From Methanococcoides sp. LMO-2 (GTDB lineage Archaea > Halobacteriota > Methanosarcinia > Methanosarcinales > Methanosarcinaceae), in the NCBI RefSeq assembly GCF_038432375.1, contig NZ_JBCAUS010000007.1:1-64000 (forward strand): a stretch of DNA of 64,000 bases, in the 5' to 3' direction. Shown here piece by piece: positions 16,714-26,181 of the stretch. Position 1 is the first letter of the stretch. Every line of letters begins with the position of its first letter. Made by a program: the position numbers and the translations under genes. Under the pieces are notes generated by a model that made no database searches, was not told where the DNA came from, and saw only the letters and a program-made list of their open reading frames with translations.

Positions 16714-18714
16714 TTATTCAATGCTCCCGCCTGCGAACAGCGGATCGACCTTTGAGATCATTTCCGGTGCACCCATCAATACCACCACATCATGCGAGGT
16801 GAGGAAAAGATCAGGGTCCGGATTTGAAATGATCTCCGAGTTCCTGCGGATGGCGAGTATGGTTACCCCATACTTCTTCCTGAGCTCAAGCTGGGCAAGT
16901 GTCTTCCCAACCACAAATGAGGAAGACCTTACCCTTACGTTCGTGATGTTCATATCCGGGATATCGACTTCCATGTCATAGATATTCATCGTACCAGACA
17001 GTGTCCTGAACATCTCATATCCGTCCGAACGTATCTCTGCAACAAATCTGTCGATCTCATCCTTTGGAATAAGATACCTCTTCATCAGTCTCACGAATAT
17101 CTCAATAGAGGTCTCGAATTCCTCGGGAATGACCTCATTTGCACCAAGTGCATACAATGGTTCCATTTCCTGAAGATACTGTGTACGGGCAATGATGTGA
17201 ACATTGGGATTCATTTTACGGGCAAGTGAAACCGACCTCCTTGTCCCTGCCGGATCGGATATGCAGACCACAAGTACCCTTGCATTCTTGATATCCGCAT
17301 GTTCCAGTACTCCTTTCTGGGAAGAGTCACCGTAGTAGACCATTTCACCTTTTAACTGTTCCTTTCTGACGGTCTCTGGGTTGGTATCAAGGATAAGATA
17401 TGGGATACCGGCAACTGTTGCCGCCTTTGCAACGGTGTGACCATTGAAACCAAAACCTGCAATAATAAGATGGTCTTCAAGATGGGTCTTTTTATCAAGA
17501 ACAGACTCCATGGCCCCGGGATGAAAACCACATTTGAGCTTTGATGGAATGGGCAGGTTCACTACCCGGTCTGCTACCCTGGGTGAAAGGGACATGACCG
17601 ATGAAGTTACTGCCATGGTAAGAATGGAAACCACAAGGAACAACTGATATACATCCTGTTCAAGTATCCCGAACTCCAGTCCAAACCTTGACAGGACGAA
17701 TGAGAACTCTCCTACCTGTGCCAATGCAAGCCCTCCCAGGATCGCCGTACGCAGGGGGAAGCCAAGCAGATATGAGGCCAGGCCCGCGATCACTGATTTC
17801 AACAGCAGGACGCCTGCAGCCACCATTATGAACAGTAAGGGGTTGCCAAGGAAATGATCGATATCAAGCAGCATTCCTATGGAGATGAAGAAGAAGCTCA
17901 TGAAAATATCACGGAAGGGGATAAGGTTGCTCATTGCCTGATGGCTGTACTCGGATTCCGAGATGATCAGACCTGCAAGGAAAGCACCAAGCGCCAGCGA
18001 CAGTCCCATGCTGGAAGTAAGCCAGGCAACAGAAAGACAGACAACAATAATGCTCAGGAAGAAGAGCTCAGAGTCACGGGTCTTTGTGATCTGATAGAGA
18101 ACGTTCGGAACGATCCACTTTGCACTTGCCATTACCAGAACGACCAGCCCTATGCCTTTTGCAATTATGGGAATAAGGGCCGGATCACCATTCCCACCTA
18201 CACCTGCCAGGAATGGTGTGACCAGAATCATTGGAACCACAATGACATCCTGGTAAAGCAGGATCGCAAGGGAAAGACGACCATGCGGGGCATGCAGCTC
18301 CCCCCTTTTCTGCAGTAGTTTGAGAACGATAGCAGTACTGCTAAGAGAGAAAAGGAAACCGACAAAGATGGATTCCCCATAACCATACCCCATCCAGGAA
18401 GAAATGAAATAGACTACCACTGTGGTGAGCAGTACCTGTATCGAACCGCCTATGAGGACAGCCCTTTTCATACTCCAGAGATCCTTTAAGGACAGCTCGA
18501 CACCGATCGTAAAAAGCAGCAACACTATGCCGATCTCGGCAAGTACTTCCACCTCTTCGACGGCATCTATGAGACCGGAGCCATGGGGCCCCAGCAGCAT
18601 ACCCGTGAAAAGAAATCCTACGATTATGGGTATGTGAAGGCGGTGACAGAGATAGAGGATGCCTATGGAAAAACCGAAAATAATGGTAAGATTGTTAATT
18701 ACAAAAGATTCCAT
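16714..18714 (-). CDS. Kef-type cation/proton antiporter with RCK domains
   Basis: The 666-residue protein has about twelve membrane spans of the CPA2 family (residues 1-385, e.g. GFLFTGMLLGPHG and GAFLAGLIISES), then a TrkA-N/RCK nucleotide-binding domain (about 415-530, IIAGFGFNGHTVAKAA) and a TrkA-C domain (about 575-660). Such proteins exchange K+ or Na+ for protons and are gated by nucleotides or thiol adducts. GGGGGAGGC gives a strong start at 18714. The COG1900 gene follows closely, so the pair is probably one transcript; a functional link is not evident. Confidence 0.92.
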   Translation of the reverse strand: MESFVINNLTIIFGFSIGILYLCHRLHIPIIVGFLFTGMLLGPHGSGLIDAVEEVEVLAEIGIVLLLFTIGVELSLKDLWSMKRAVLIGGSIQVLLTTVVVYFISSWMGYGYGESIFVGFLFSLSSTAIVLKLLQKRGELHAPHGRLSLAILLYQDVIVVPMILVTPFLAGVGGNGDPALIPIIAKGIGLVVLVMASAKWIVPNVLYQITKTRDSELFFLSIIVVCLSVAWLTSSMGLSLALGAFLAGLIISESEYSHQAMSNLIPFRDIFMSFFFISIGMLLDIDHFLGNPLLFIMVAAGVLLLKSVIAGLASYLLGFPLRTAILGGLALAQVGEFSFVLSRFGLEFGILEQDVYQLFLVVSILTMAVTSSVMSLSPRVADRVVNLPIPSKLKCGFHPGAMESVLDKKTHLEDHLIIAGFGFNGHTVAKAATVAGIPYLILDTNPETVRKEQLKGEMVYYGDSSQKGVLEHADIKNARVLVVCISDPAGTRRSVSLARKMNPNVHIIARTQYLQEMEPLYALGANEVIPEEFETSIEIFVRLMKRYLIPKDEIDRFVAEIRSDGYEMFRTLSGTMNIYDMEVDIPDMNITNVRVRSSSFVVGKTLAQLELRKKYGVTILAIRRNSEIISNPDPDLFLTSHDVVVLMGAPEMISKVDPLFAGGSIE

Positions 18715-18794
18715 GAAGCCTCCCCCGAAATAGTATCAGAGATATTTTACTGATAGTTATCTCTGTTTCAGGTAGTATATAAGATAAATGAAAA

Positions 18795-18815
18795 GGCCAC
18801 ATCAGGAATATGGCC
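18795..18815 (-). terminator. Hairpin terminator of the unknown 378-residue protein
   Basis: GGCCA and TGGCC arms (18795-18799 and 18811-18815) with TTTTCATTT following on the minus strand, directly after the stop codon at 18833. Confidence 0.45.
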
Positions 18816-18832
18816 AGCTGAAATTGATAGTC

Positions 18833-19969
18833 TCAGATGTTTTCCACACCGAGAAGACTTGCAAGTTCAAGACCTTCGCTTCCAAACTCTGAAAGCTGGT
18901 CGAAAAGCTCAGCCTTTGTAACGTATTTTTCGGTACGAGTACCGTCATTTTGCTCGATCTTTATTGTGATCTCGCCGTCAGTATAACCTCTGTCAATGCA
19001 TTCGTTGATGATATCTGTGAACTGCTCGGCAATTAGTTTCAGGCAATCGAATGTCTGGTTATTACGAATAGCATCCTCGCCATCGATCATGAGCTTGACA
19101 AGGGTCTTCCTCTTGACATGGGAGCGGATGTAATCCTTAAGCGCATCAAGCATTGCTACTACATGTTCTTCTTTCACAGAGCCCATGAGGGCAGGGTCAG
19201 CTGTGACCTCATTGCCATCATAATAGATCACAAGGGAATCGCCACCCATCTCGGCCTTTAACTTCTTGGTGGCTTTCTTGTTAACGAACATTGCACTGAT
19301 ATGATGATCATCAAAGTCCAGGTTAGAGAGAATAAGGTCGGAAACATCTTCCAGTTTCACCTTGTCTTCCTTGTATATGATACCTGACCTTTTCCAGGTA
19401 GGTAGATAAAGAGTGCCAAAGAAACCCCTTATTGTTGTTGAATTATCAGTAAAGGTCAGTTCGGACTCATATTCCATTCCAGAAACAATTGACGTTAGCT
19501 TACCCCTCAGGACATTCCTGTCCATGGAAGCAAAATACTTCTCCGTTGTGCCATAGACACCACCTTCAAAGAAGGGATCCAGTATGGAAAGGATCTGCCT
19601 TTCCACATCGTCCAGGCCTTTATCAATATCCTTGTTAATGCTTTCGATATCCGAAAGCATGGCACCGGAACTCTTGTTGAAAGAGGTCTCACATGCGTCA
19701 AGGATGGAATTCCTGTAATCAAGAAGTTCTTTTTCTTCAAATTCACCGGTAATGCGATCGATGAAATCCAGGAGCTTACTGTTGGCAGACTCCAGTTCTT
19801 CAGACCCATTTTCCAGAGATGTTCTCCTTCCTATCAGATCATCGTTCTTCTCAATGGAAGCATTCTCTATAGGAAGAACTTTGCTTGATGTGTAAACAAA
19901 ATCCTGAAGGTCCTGTATAACATCCCTCTGGATAGATAAATCATTAGAATCTTGAAATGTATATTTCAT
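18833..19969 (-). CDS. Unknown soluble protein with N-terminal coiled coil
   Basis: I do not recognise this 378-residue protein. It lacks signal or membrane segments. Residues about 20-130 are rich in Leu, Glu, Ser and Asp and likely form helical coiled coils; about 150-250 look alpha/beta (FFGTLYLPTWKRSG, DHHISAMFVNKKATKKL); the C-terminal part is acidic and helical and ends GLELASLLGVENI. ATG 19969 is chosen because GGGGAG lies five bases upstream; an upstream in-frame start lacks one. It has its own terminator. Neighbours are tyrS upstream and a Kef antiporter downstream. Confidence 0.75.
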   Translation of the reverse strand: MKYTFQDSNDLSIQRDVIQDLQDFVYTSSKVLPIENASIEKNDDLIGRRTSLENGSEELESANSKLLDFIDRITGEFEEKELLDYRNSILDACETSFNKSSGAMLSDIESINKDIDKGLDDVERQILSILDPFFEGGVYGTTEKYFASMDRNVLRGKLTSIVSGMEYESELTFTDNSTTIRGFFGTLYLPTWKRSGIIYKEDKVKLEDVSDLILSNLDFDDHHISAMFVNKKATKKLKAEMGGDSLVIYYDGNEVTADPALMGSVKEEHVVAMLDALKDYIRSHVKRKTLVKLMIDGEDAIRNNQTFDCLKLIAEQFTDIINECIDRGYTDGEITIKIEQNDGTRTEKYVTKAELFDQLSEFGSEGLELASLLGVENI

Positions 19970-20078
19970 GTGGCTCCCCAATTCGACCAATTCTTATTGA
20001 ATTAATTCTTATGGTGCAAACATTAAATAGGTTACGTAGGCAACAGAGAATCTGCTGCCCCGGCCAGACAAAATAAGA

Positions 20079-21032
20079 TCAGAGAAGTACTTCCCTTACA
20101 GGGTCAAGTATCTCATTGATGTACTTTGCTGCACCATTCTTCAGGTCCATCGGATGAAGGGTCTCATCTGAAAATACAGCCTCAAGGTCTTCATAGCTCT
20201 TGCACACAAGATCGCCGCCGAACTTTTCCGGCCTTTCGAATACGATCTCATCATAACGTGGCATTATGTGATACTTGAAGAGTGCCATCACCGGGTTGTC
20301 TTCAACAACGCCTGCAGGACAGAATGCTTTCTTAAGTTTCTTCTTTATGGATGCTGCATCATCGTCCACTGAAATGTAATTCTCGCTGGAGGATGACATC
20401 TTGGTACCGTCAAGTCCGATAAGTATCGGGGTGTGGATACAAAGCGGAGCCTTGAAGCCAAGTCCTGGTAATCCTTCCCTTGCAAGCATGTGGATCTTCC
20501 TCTGGTCAATACCACCAACTGCAACGTCAACGCCAAGAAGTGCGATATCAATGGCCTGCATGATCGGATAGACCATCTGGGAGACCTTAGGATCTTCCAT
20601 CTTCCTTCCTACCTCATCCATGCTTCTCTTTGCCCTGTTAAGTGAAGTAGCCTGAGTAAGCTTGAGCACATTGAGCATGTAGTCAGGAGAGAGCTGGAAA
20701 TCAGAACCATATACGAAATTGGTCTTTTCCGGATCAAGTCCCAGTGCAAGGAAACATTCCTTGTTGTAGTCCGCAGTCTTGCGAACCTCTTCCATTGTAC
20801 CTTTCTGGTTCATGTAGGCATGGACATCCGCAAGAAGGACAGTGATCTCAAATCCTGCCTTCTGAAGGTCCATCAGCTTGTTCACAGTAAGAACATGACC
20901 CATGTGGATCTTCCCACTGGGTTCGTAGCCTGTATATGCTGAAGGGTTTTCCTTTGACTCCAGCAATTTTGTAAGCTCCTCTTCCGTGACAATCTCCTGT
21001 ACATTTCTTTTTATAAGGTCCATCTTTTCCAT
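20079..21032 (-). CDS. tyrS: Tyrosyl-tRNA synthetase
   Basis: The 317-residue archaeal-size enzyme charges tRNA-Tyr. The class I signatures are visible: PSGKIHMGHVLTV (HIGH) near residue 40 and GTKMSSSSENYI (KMSKS) near 205. The tyrosine pocket residues in YTGYEPSGK, YPIMQAIDI and VGGIDQRK fit TyrRS rather than TrpRS. GGTGA precedes ATG 21032, and a TATA-like GTTTATAG lies about 30 bases before it. Thg1 is next upstream on the same strand. Confidence 0.94.
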   Translation of the reverse strand: MEKMDLIKRNVQEIVTEEELTKLLESKENPSAYTGYEPSGKIHMGHVLTVNKLMDLQKAGFEITVLLADVHAYMNQKGTMEEVRKTADYNKECFLALGLDPEKTNFVYGSDFQLSPDYMLNVLKLTQATSLNRAKRSMDEVGRKMEDPKVSQMVYPIMQAIDIALLGVDVAVGGIDQRKIHMLAREGLPGLGFKAPLCIHTPILIGLDGTKMSSSSENYISVDDDAASIKKKLKKAFCPAGVVEDNPVMALFKYHIMPRYDEIVFERPEKFGGDLVCKSYEDLEAVFSDETLHPMDLKNGAAKYINEILDPVREVLL

Positions 21033-21154
21033 GAATTCACCTTCGATATCATAGTAGAACTATAAACTGGCCACTATGAATGATGAGACCTTAAACTCAG
21101 GTCATGACCATATAGGTTACGGTACATCTGAGGCCAATACAGGCCACCGCACCA

Positions 21155-21883
21155 TCAGTGACCCAGATATCTTTTCAAAAAATCGTCCCCTTCCTCAGAA
21201 GAGAACATTGGGATTTCCCAGTCCTGGACCACTTTGCTTCGTTTACCAAGGGTCCTTTCGTTCTTCACAGGATCAAAACCGGTCTTATGATACTCGGTCT
21301 TGTGTATCACAACTCCTCTTTTCTGCCAGGTAGGGACCTTATCAAGGTTTATGCCACGCTGGAACAGCATCTCATGTATGTCCGCGGCTTTCTTGCCCTT
21401 AAGAGCAGATGCAGCTTCCTTCTCACCCATGCCTTCGGAAAGAAGTGTGTAATAACCATAGGAACTAACACAATTGCGCCAGGATTCGTTCTGTCGCCAG
21501 ATCAGGTATTCCGGGACCTGCTCCTTTTCGACAGGGATGATCCTTGAATCAAAGGAAACGGGTTCATCAAGACCCATCTTAATTGTAAAAGCACTGCTAA
21601 GGTAACTGGCGACCACCGAATCAAGCTTCTCGACCCTTCCATCAAATGGCAGGTCAAAGAAAAGAATGCTCGCCTCGTCAGAAAAAGTATATGCCAGCGC
21701 TGCACTCATTCCGCTTTTTTTGAAGAAAAGTTCAAGGGAATCCGCCATGGCAGATGCAAACTTTTCATCGTATGGCTTTTTGCAACCAAGCCGTGAAAGC
21801 GTATGTTTGAATGTCCTGCCATCAACTCGTATGATCACAGGAGCAAGGCAGCGCAGATCAGAATAGATCTCCCGCTGTTTCAT
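21155..21883 (-). CDS. thg1: tRNA-His guanylyltransferase / Thg1-like 3'-5' polymerase
   Basis: Thg1 and Thg1-like proteins add nucleotides in the 3'-5' direction to tRNA 5' ends. The 242-residue protein has the metal-binding VIIRVDGRTFKH near residue 17, the second carboxylate pair in TFSDEASILFF, and the RQNESWRNCVSSYGYY region equivalent to the eukaryotic HINNLYN stretch. Whether it adds G-1 to tRNA-His or repairs truncated tRNAs cannot be read here. It is nine bases downstream of the PRC-barrel gene and next to tyrS, a tRNA-focused cluster. Confidence 0.9.
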   Translation of the reverse strand: MKQREIYSDLRCLAPVIIRVDGRTFKHTLSRLGCKKPYDEKFASAMADSLELFFKKSGMSAALAYTFSDEASILFFDLPFDGRVEKLDSVVASYLSSAFTIKMGLDEPVSFDSRIIPVEKEQVPEYLIWRQNESWRNCVSSYGYYTLLSEGMGEKEAASALKGKKAADIHEMLFQRGINLDKVPTWQKRGVVIHKTEYHKTGFDPVKNERTLGKRSKVVQDWEIPMFSSEEGDDFLKRYLGH

Positions 21884-21891
21884 GAGAAATT

Positions 21892-22164
21892 TCAGTCTTC
21901 CTTTTCTCCCTCTTGTACAGGTTTCTTGAACCTTTTAACGATGTCACGTATGAGGACAATGTCACCTGTGGTCACTACCCACCTGTATGGAAGAATGACA
22001 CCTCTTGTTGTAACATCGAAGATGTCACGGTTGATGTCTGAAAGAGCGAGGCCGGATACGACCCTCTCATCCACATCAAAAACAAGATCGTTCACTTTTC
22101 CCACATACGTACCCTGATTCGTATACACATTTAACCCAAACAGTGATGTTATATCTGCGCGCAT
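21892..22164 (-). CDS. PRC-barrel domain protein
   Basis: The 90-residue protein carries one PRC barrel (GLNVYTNQGTYVGKVNDLVFDVDE to VILPYRWVVTTGDIVLI), a small beta domain that in archaea often binds RNA or ribosome-processing proteins. ATG 22164 is preferred over an upstream TTG because AAGGGG lies before it. The close spacing to thg1 suggests an RNA-maturation operon. Confidence 0.85.
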   Translation of the reverse strand: MRADITSLFGLNVYTNQGTYVGKVNDLVFDVDERVVSGLALSDINRDIFDVTTRGVILPYRWVVTTGDIVLIRDIVKRFKKPVQEGEKED

Positions 22165-22340
22165 GATAGCCCCTTGTATGATCAATTGAAATTGTAAATA
22201 TGATTTACATGTTGATAATATATATAAAATGCGTATCTTATGCCACAGATCCTTCTATAAAATATGTATTAACAACGAAATATCCAGCTCATCATAATTA
22301 AATAGAATCATAACTGAAAGGTTCGAAGGGGCAAAAGAAC

Positions 22341-23102
22341 ATGCTTACAAGCACCTACACACATATTCCCGGAATAGGAAAAACGATTGAAAAACGCATA
22401 TGGGAGAGCGGACACTGCCAATGGGACGAGTACCTGGAGAACCAGGACCACATTTCAATACCTGCAACAAGGAAAGAAAAGATCGAGAAAGGCATCATCG
22501 AATCCAAAGACCACCTTGCAATGAGGGATTACGAGTACTTCGCCAGATGCCTCCCCGGTGCAGAACACTGGAGGGCCTTTGAGCATTTCTCGGACTCTGT
22601 CGCTTATGTGGATATTGAGACCACTGGCCTGTCAGCAAACAGTTCCTGCATTACCGTGGTCGGAATCTATGACGGAAAGGATGCAAAAACGTATGTCAAA
22701 GGCATTGACCTTGACGACATCGTGGAAGAGCTGCAGAAATACGAACTCCTGGTATCCTTCAACGGAGCACGCTTTGACCTGCCTTTCATCCAGCACGAGT
22801 TCCCGGAGATCGATTTCAACCAGCTCCATGTGGACCTCATGTACCCTCTGCGCCGCATTGGCCTTTCTGGTGGCTTAAAGGCCATCGAAAAGAAGCTGGG
22901 AATACAGAGAACTGATGATACAGTTGACATCACCGGTTTCGATGCGGTCAGGCTCTGGCATGAGTACGAGCGAGGAAGCGAGGAAGCACTGGACCTTCTC
23001 CTTGAATACAACCGGGAAGATATCGTCAACCTGGAAACCATTATCAATAAAACATACCAGCAGTTTATCGAAAGGACATTCGAGAAAGCCCTTGGAAAAT
23101 GA
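22341..23102 (+). CDS. RNase H-fold exonuclease-like protein (COG3359/YprB type)
   Basis: The 253-residue protein starts with a helix-hairpin-like segment (HIPGIGKTIEKRIWESG) and then a DEDD exonuclease-like domain: ExoI Asp-Glu in YVDIETTGLS near 90, ExoII in SFNGARFDLPF, and ExoIII-like LEYNREDIVNLE near 230. Relatives are predicted 3'-5' nucleases of unknown substrate. It is divergent from the PRC-barrel gene and 50 bases upstream of uvrC on the same strand, pointing to DNA repair. Confidence 0.85.
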   Translation: MLTSTYTHIPGIGKTIEKRIWESGHCQWDEYLENQDHISIPATRKEKIEKGIIESKDHLAMRDYEYFARCLPGAEHWRAFEHFSDSVAYVDIETTGLSANSSCITVVGIYDGKDAKTYVKGIDLDDIVEELQKYELLVSFNGARFDLPFIQHEFPEIDFNQLHVDLMYPLRRIGLSGGLKAIEKKLGIQRTDDTVDITGFDAVRLWHEYERGSEEALDLLLEYNREDIVNLETIINKTYQQFIERTFEKALGK

Positions 23103-23152
23103 GACAACGTCTTTTTCTTTTCCCTGCGGCATACAGAGGATGACAGAATATA

Positions 23153-24958
23153 ATGAAGCCGGATATATCCAACATTCCTGACCTGCCGGGCGTCTACCTG
23201 ATGAAGGACGACTCCGACAACATAATCTACATCGGAAAGGCAAAATCCCTGAAGAAAAGGGTCAGCCAGTACTTCCAGTCCGGGAAACACCATTCTTCGA
23301 AGACCAGGGCAATGGTCAGGAAGATCAGGGATATCGACTATATTGTCACCGAATCCGAAGTCGCCGCACTGATACTTGAAGCAAATCTTGTAAAGAAGAA
23401 CAGGCCCCACTATAACATCGACCTGAAGGATGACAAACGATACCCTTACGTGAAGGTCACGGTCAACAAGAAATACCCTCGAATATTCATAACACGCAAG
23501 AGGCTCATGGACGGAGCACTCTATTTTGGACCCTACACCAATGTCAAGCCGGTTCGCCGTACACTTGACATGATATCACAGGTGTTCAGGATAAAAAGGT
23601 GCAACCGCAAGATAGACGGGAAGAGACACCGACCATGTCTTAACTTTCACATCGACCGCTGCTATGCACCCTGCAACGGTTCTATTTCTGAGGAAGAATA
23701 CCGCAGTAACGTCATGGAAGCCGTGAAATTCCTGAAAGGGGACACCGCAGGAATTCTCAGATCGCTTACGGAAAAGATGCAGGAGCATGCAAAAGCACAG
23801 GAGTTCGAGGCCGCTGCTGCAGTTCGTGACCAGATCACAGCTCTCAAGAGCCTGTCCGAGCAGCAGACCGCCACAGCAGGGAACAATGACAGCGACCTCA
23901 TAGCCACGGCAGCCGATGAGGAAACGATCTTTGTGCAGGTCTTCTACATCCGTGACGGAAACATGGTGGGTAAAGCTGACTTCTCACTTTCATGGGGAGA
24001 CGCGGCCGGGGATATCTCCAGAATTGTGGCAGAGTTCATCAAGCAATACTACCAGGATGCACCGGTGCCGCCGGAGATCCTTGTACAGCACCAGATACCC
24101 GATGAGGAGCTTATCACAAAATGGCTGTCCGAAAGAGCATCCCGAAGCGTCCACATACAAGTGCCTGCAAGGGGGGATAAGAAAAAACTACTTGACATGG
24201 CTGCAAGGAATGCGGTCATGACAATGGAACAATCCCACATCAGGAAAAGTGATCAGGATGCGGCACTGCAGGCACTGGTACACCTTCGTGATGAACTCTC
24301 CCTGCCAACACTTCCTGTACACATTGAGGGTTTTGACATATCCAACATATCAGGGACCGACGCGGTGGGATCCCTTGTGGTCTTCAAAAACGGAATGCCT
24401 GCAAAGGACCAGTACCGGCACTTCAATATCAAGACGGTAAAGGGAATAGATGACTTTGCCATGATGGCAGAAGTTGTGGGGCGCCGGTACAGGAAGCAGA
24501 AAAATGAGAATAATAAAATGCCTGACCTTATCCTCATTGACGGAGGACCGGGACAGGTGGGTGCCGCAATGGGATCGCTCAGGGATCTGGGGCTTGACAT
24601 ACCACTGGTCGGCCTGGCAAAACGATTCGAGCATATCATCGTTCCGAAGGAAGAACAGGATGAAGTTGTAATACTACCACATACCTCGGATGCGCTGAAG
24701 ATGCTCATGCAGGTAAGGGATGAGTCCCACCGCTTTGCAGTATCCTCGCATCGCAGAAGAAGGACTGCAAGGCTGTCCCATTCCGAGCTGGATTCGATAC
24801 CTGGCATAGGTTCGTCCAGGAAGAAGGCCTTGTTGAACCACTTTGGATCCATCGATAAGATAAGGCGTTCTTCTGTGGAAGAGCTTGCTGACGTGGAAGG
24901 CATCACCAAAGGGCTTGCCGAGAAGATAATTGAGCATTTCAAGAGCAAGCAGAATTGA
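23153..24958 (+). CDS. uvrC: Excinuclease ABC subunit C
   Basis: UvrC makes both incisions in nucleotide excision repair. The 601-residue protein has the GIY-YIG domain at the N-terminus (GVYLMKDDSDNIIYIGKAKSLKKRVSQYF), a UvrB-binding UVR motif near 205-240, an RNase H-like nuclease domain (GFDISNISGTDAVGSLVVF, LILIDGGPGQ) and a C-terminal HhH pair (DSIPGIGSSRKKALLNHFGS). The length is normal. uvrA and uvrB are not in the window. UvrABC in mesophilic methanogens is of bacterial origin. Confidence 0.96.
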   Translation: MKPDISNIPDLPGVYLMKDDSDNIIYIGKAKSLKKRVSQYFQSGKHHSSKTRAMVRKIRDIDYIVTESEVAALILEANLVKKNRPHYNIDLKDDKRYPYVKVTVNKKYPRIFITRKRLMDGALYFGPYTNVKPVRRTLDMISQVFRIKRCNRKIDGKRHRPCLNFHIDRCYAPCNGSISEEEYRSNVMEAVKFLKGDTAGILRSLTEKMQEHAKAQEFEAAAAVRDQITALKSLSEQQTATAGNNDSDLIATAADEETIFVQVFYIRDGNMVGKADFSLSWGDAAGDISRIVAEFIKQYYQDAPVPPEILVQHQIPDEELITKWLSERASRSVHIQVPARGDKKKLLDMAARNAVMTMEQSHIRKSDQDAALQALVHLRDELSLPTLPVHIEGFDISNISGTDAVGSLVVFKNGMPAKDQYRHFNIKTVKGIDDFAMMAEVVGRRYRKQKNENNKMPDLILIDGGPGQVGAAMGSLRDLGLDIPLVGLAKRFEHIIVPKEEQDEVVILPHTSDALKMLMQVRDESHRFAVSSHRRRRTARLSHSELDSIPGIGSSRKKALLNHFGSIDKIRRSSVEELADVEGITKGLAEKIIEHFKSKQN

Positions 24959-25022
24959 AAGTGAAAGTGAAAAGGGCCAATCTCAAAATACTAATACATC
25001 CTCAGGCATTATTCCCGGACAG

Positions 25023-26096
25023 ATGAAAAAGATAAGAATTGCAGGTGCCGGACCATCAGGACTTACCGCAGCCATCAACCTTGCAAAGGCAGGGTATGAG
25101 GTGGACGTGTTCGAAAAGGCACCTGATGTGGGCAAGCACCTTAAAGGCGGCCTGCAGGGTCTGGAGAACTGGTCTGACAAAAAGGACATCGGTGATGAAC
25201 TCCGGGAAATGAACCTGGAGACAAACTTTGACCTTGACCCATTCTATAATTTTACAGTTTCCAACGGCAGGAAGAACTGGGATTTTGAAGCTGACCCGGG
25301 GACACCTGCATTTTATCTTGTTAAACGGGGCTCGGTTCCCGGAAGCCTTGACTACGGACTAAAGGAGCAGGCCCTTCAGAGCGGAGTGAACATACGATTT
25401 CAGGAGAAAGCCCCTCTGGAAGAAATGGATATAATCGCCACAGGGCCTGTAAAAAATGAGGTGTTCATTGCTGCAAAGGGTATTGCCTTTGATACATCCA
25501 TGGACGACATGGCCATTGCTTTTGTTGACGACCGGGCTGCATACCTTGGGTACTCCTATCTTCTGGTCACGAATGGCTCGGGCTGCATGTGCACCGTCCT
25601 TTTTGACAGGTTCAGCAATGTGGGAGATTGTCTTGAGAACACAAAGAGGATATTCTCAGAGATGGTCGATCTGGACATCCAGAACCCACGCCCTGACGGT
25701 GGGATCGGATCATTCTCACTGGATTGCCACTTCGAGAGCAACGGCCAGTTGTATGTTGGTGAAGCTGCAGGACTGCAGGACATGGTGTGGGGATTCGGGA
25801 TGCGCAGCGCAATGAGGTCAGGCTACCTTGCTGCCAGAAGTATAATCCATGGAGAGGACTATGAAAAAGATGCCACCGAATGTTTCCGGAACAAGCTGAA
25901 GGCCAGCCTTGTCAACCGCTACATATGGGAACGCTTTGGGGCAAGGAACTATTCCATGATATTCAATGGCCTGAAAGGTACACGGAACCCTCCGAAACAC
26001 ATGCATTCGTTCCACAACTTCAACCTTTTGCAAAGGGTGGCATATCCTTTTGCCATCAGGAAAATGAGAGACAGGTATCCGGAACTCAGGCTTTGA
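25023..26096 (+). CDS. FAD-dependent oxidoreductase of the geranylgeranyl-reductase-like family
   Basis: From ATG 25023 the 357-residue protein opens with a dinucleotide-binding GAGPSGLTAAINLAKAGYEVDVFEK and has a second FAD motif GEAAGLQDMVWGFGMRSAM near 245, the layout of geranylgeranyl reductase and lycopene-cyclase-like flavoproteins. An upstream in-frame start would overlap uvrC and precede the flavin motif with a Ser/Glu-rich tail, so it is rejected. Archaeal relatives reduce isoprenoid lipids; this one may act on another substrate. It lies 64 bases after uvrC. Confidence 0.83.
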   Translation: MKKIRIAGAGPSGLTAAINLAKAGYEVDVFEKAPDVGKHLKGGLQGLENWSDKKDIGDELREMNLETNFDLDPFYNFTVSNGRKNWDFEADPGTPAFYLVKRGSVPGSLDYGLKEQALQSGVNIRFQEKAPLEEMDIIATGPVKNEVFIAAKGIAFDTSMDDMAIAFVDDRAAYLGYSYLLVTNGSGCMCTVLFDRFSNVGDCLENTKRIFSEMVDLDIQNPRPDGGIGSFSLDCHFESNGQLYVGEAAGLQDMVWGFGMRSAMRSGYLAARSIIHGEDYEKDATECFRNKLKASLVNRYIWERFGARNYSMIFNGLKGTRNPPKHMHSFHNFNLLQRVAYPFAIRKMRDRYPELRL

Positions 26097-26181
26097 AGAC
26101 AGAGGAAGCTTTATTGACAAATTGCCTTATTGCCGGGAATCTTAATGTTAAAGCAGGATATTATATACAGAACATGGGAAG

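Noticed and set aside
22667-23410. Minus-strand open frame opposite the RNase H-fold gene and uvrC
   Set aside because: It spans an intergenic gap and two supported genes and shows no motif.
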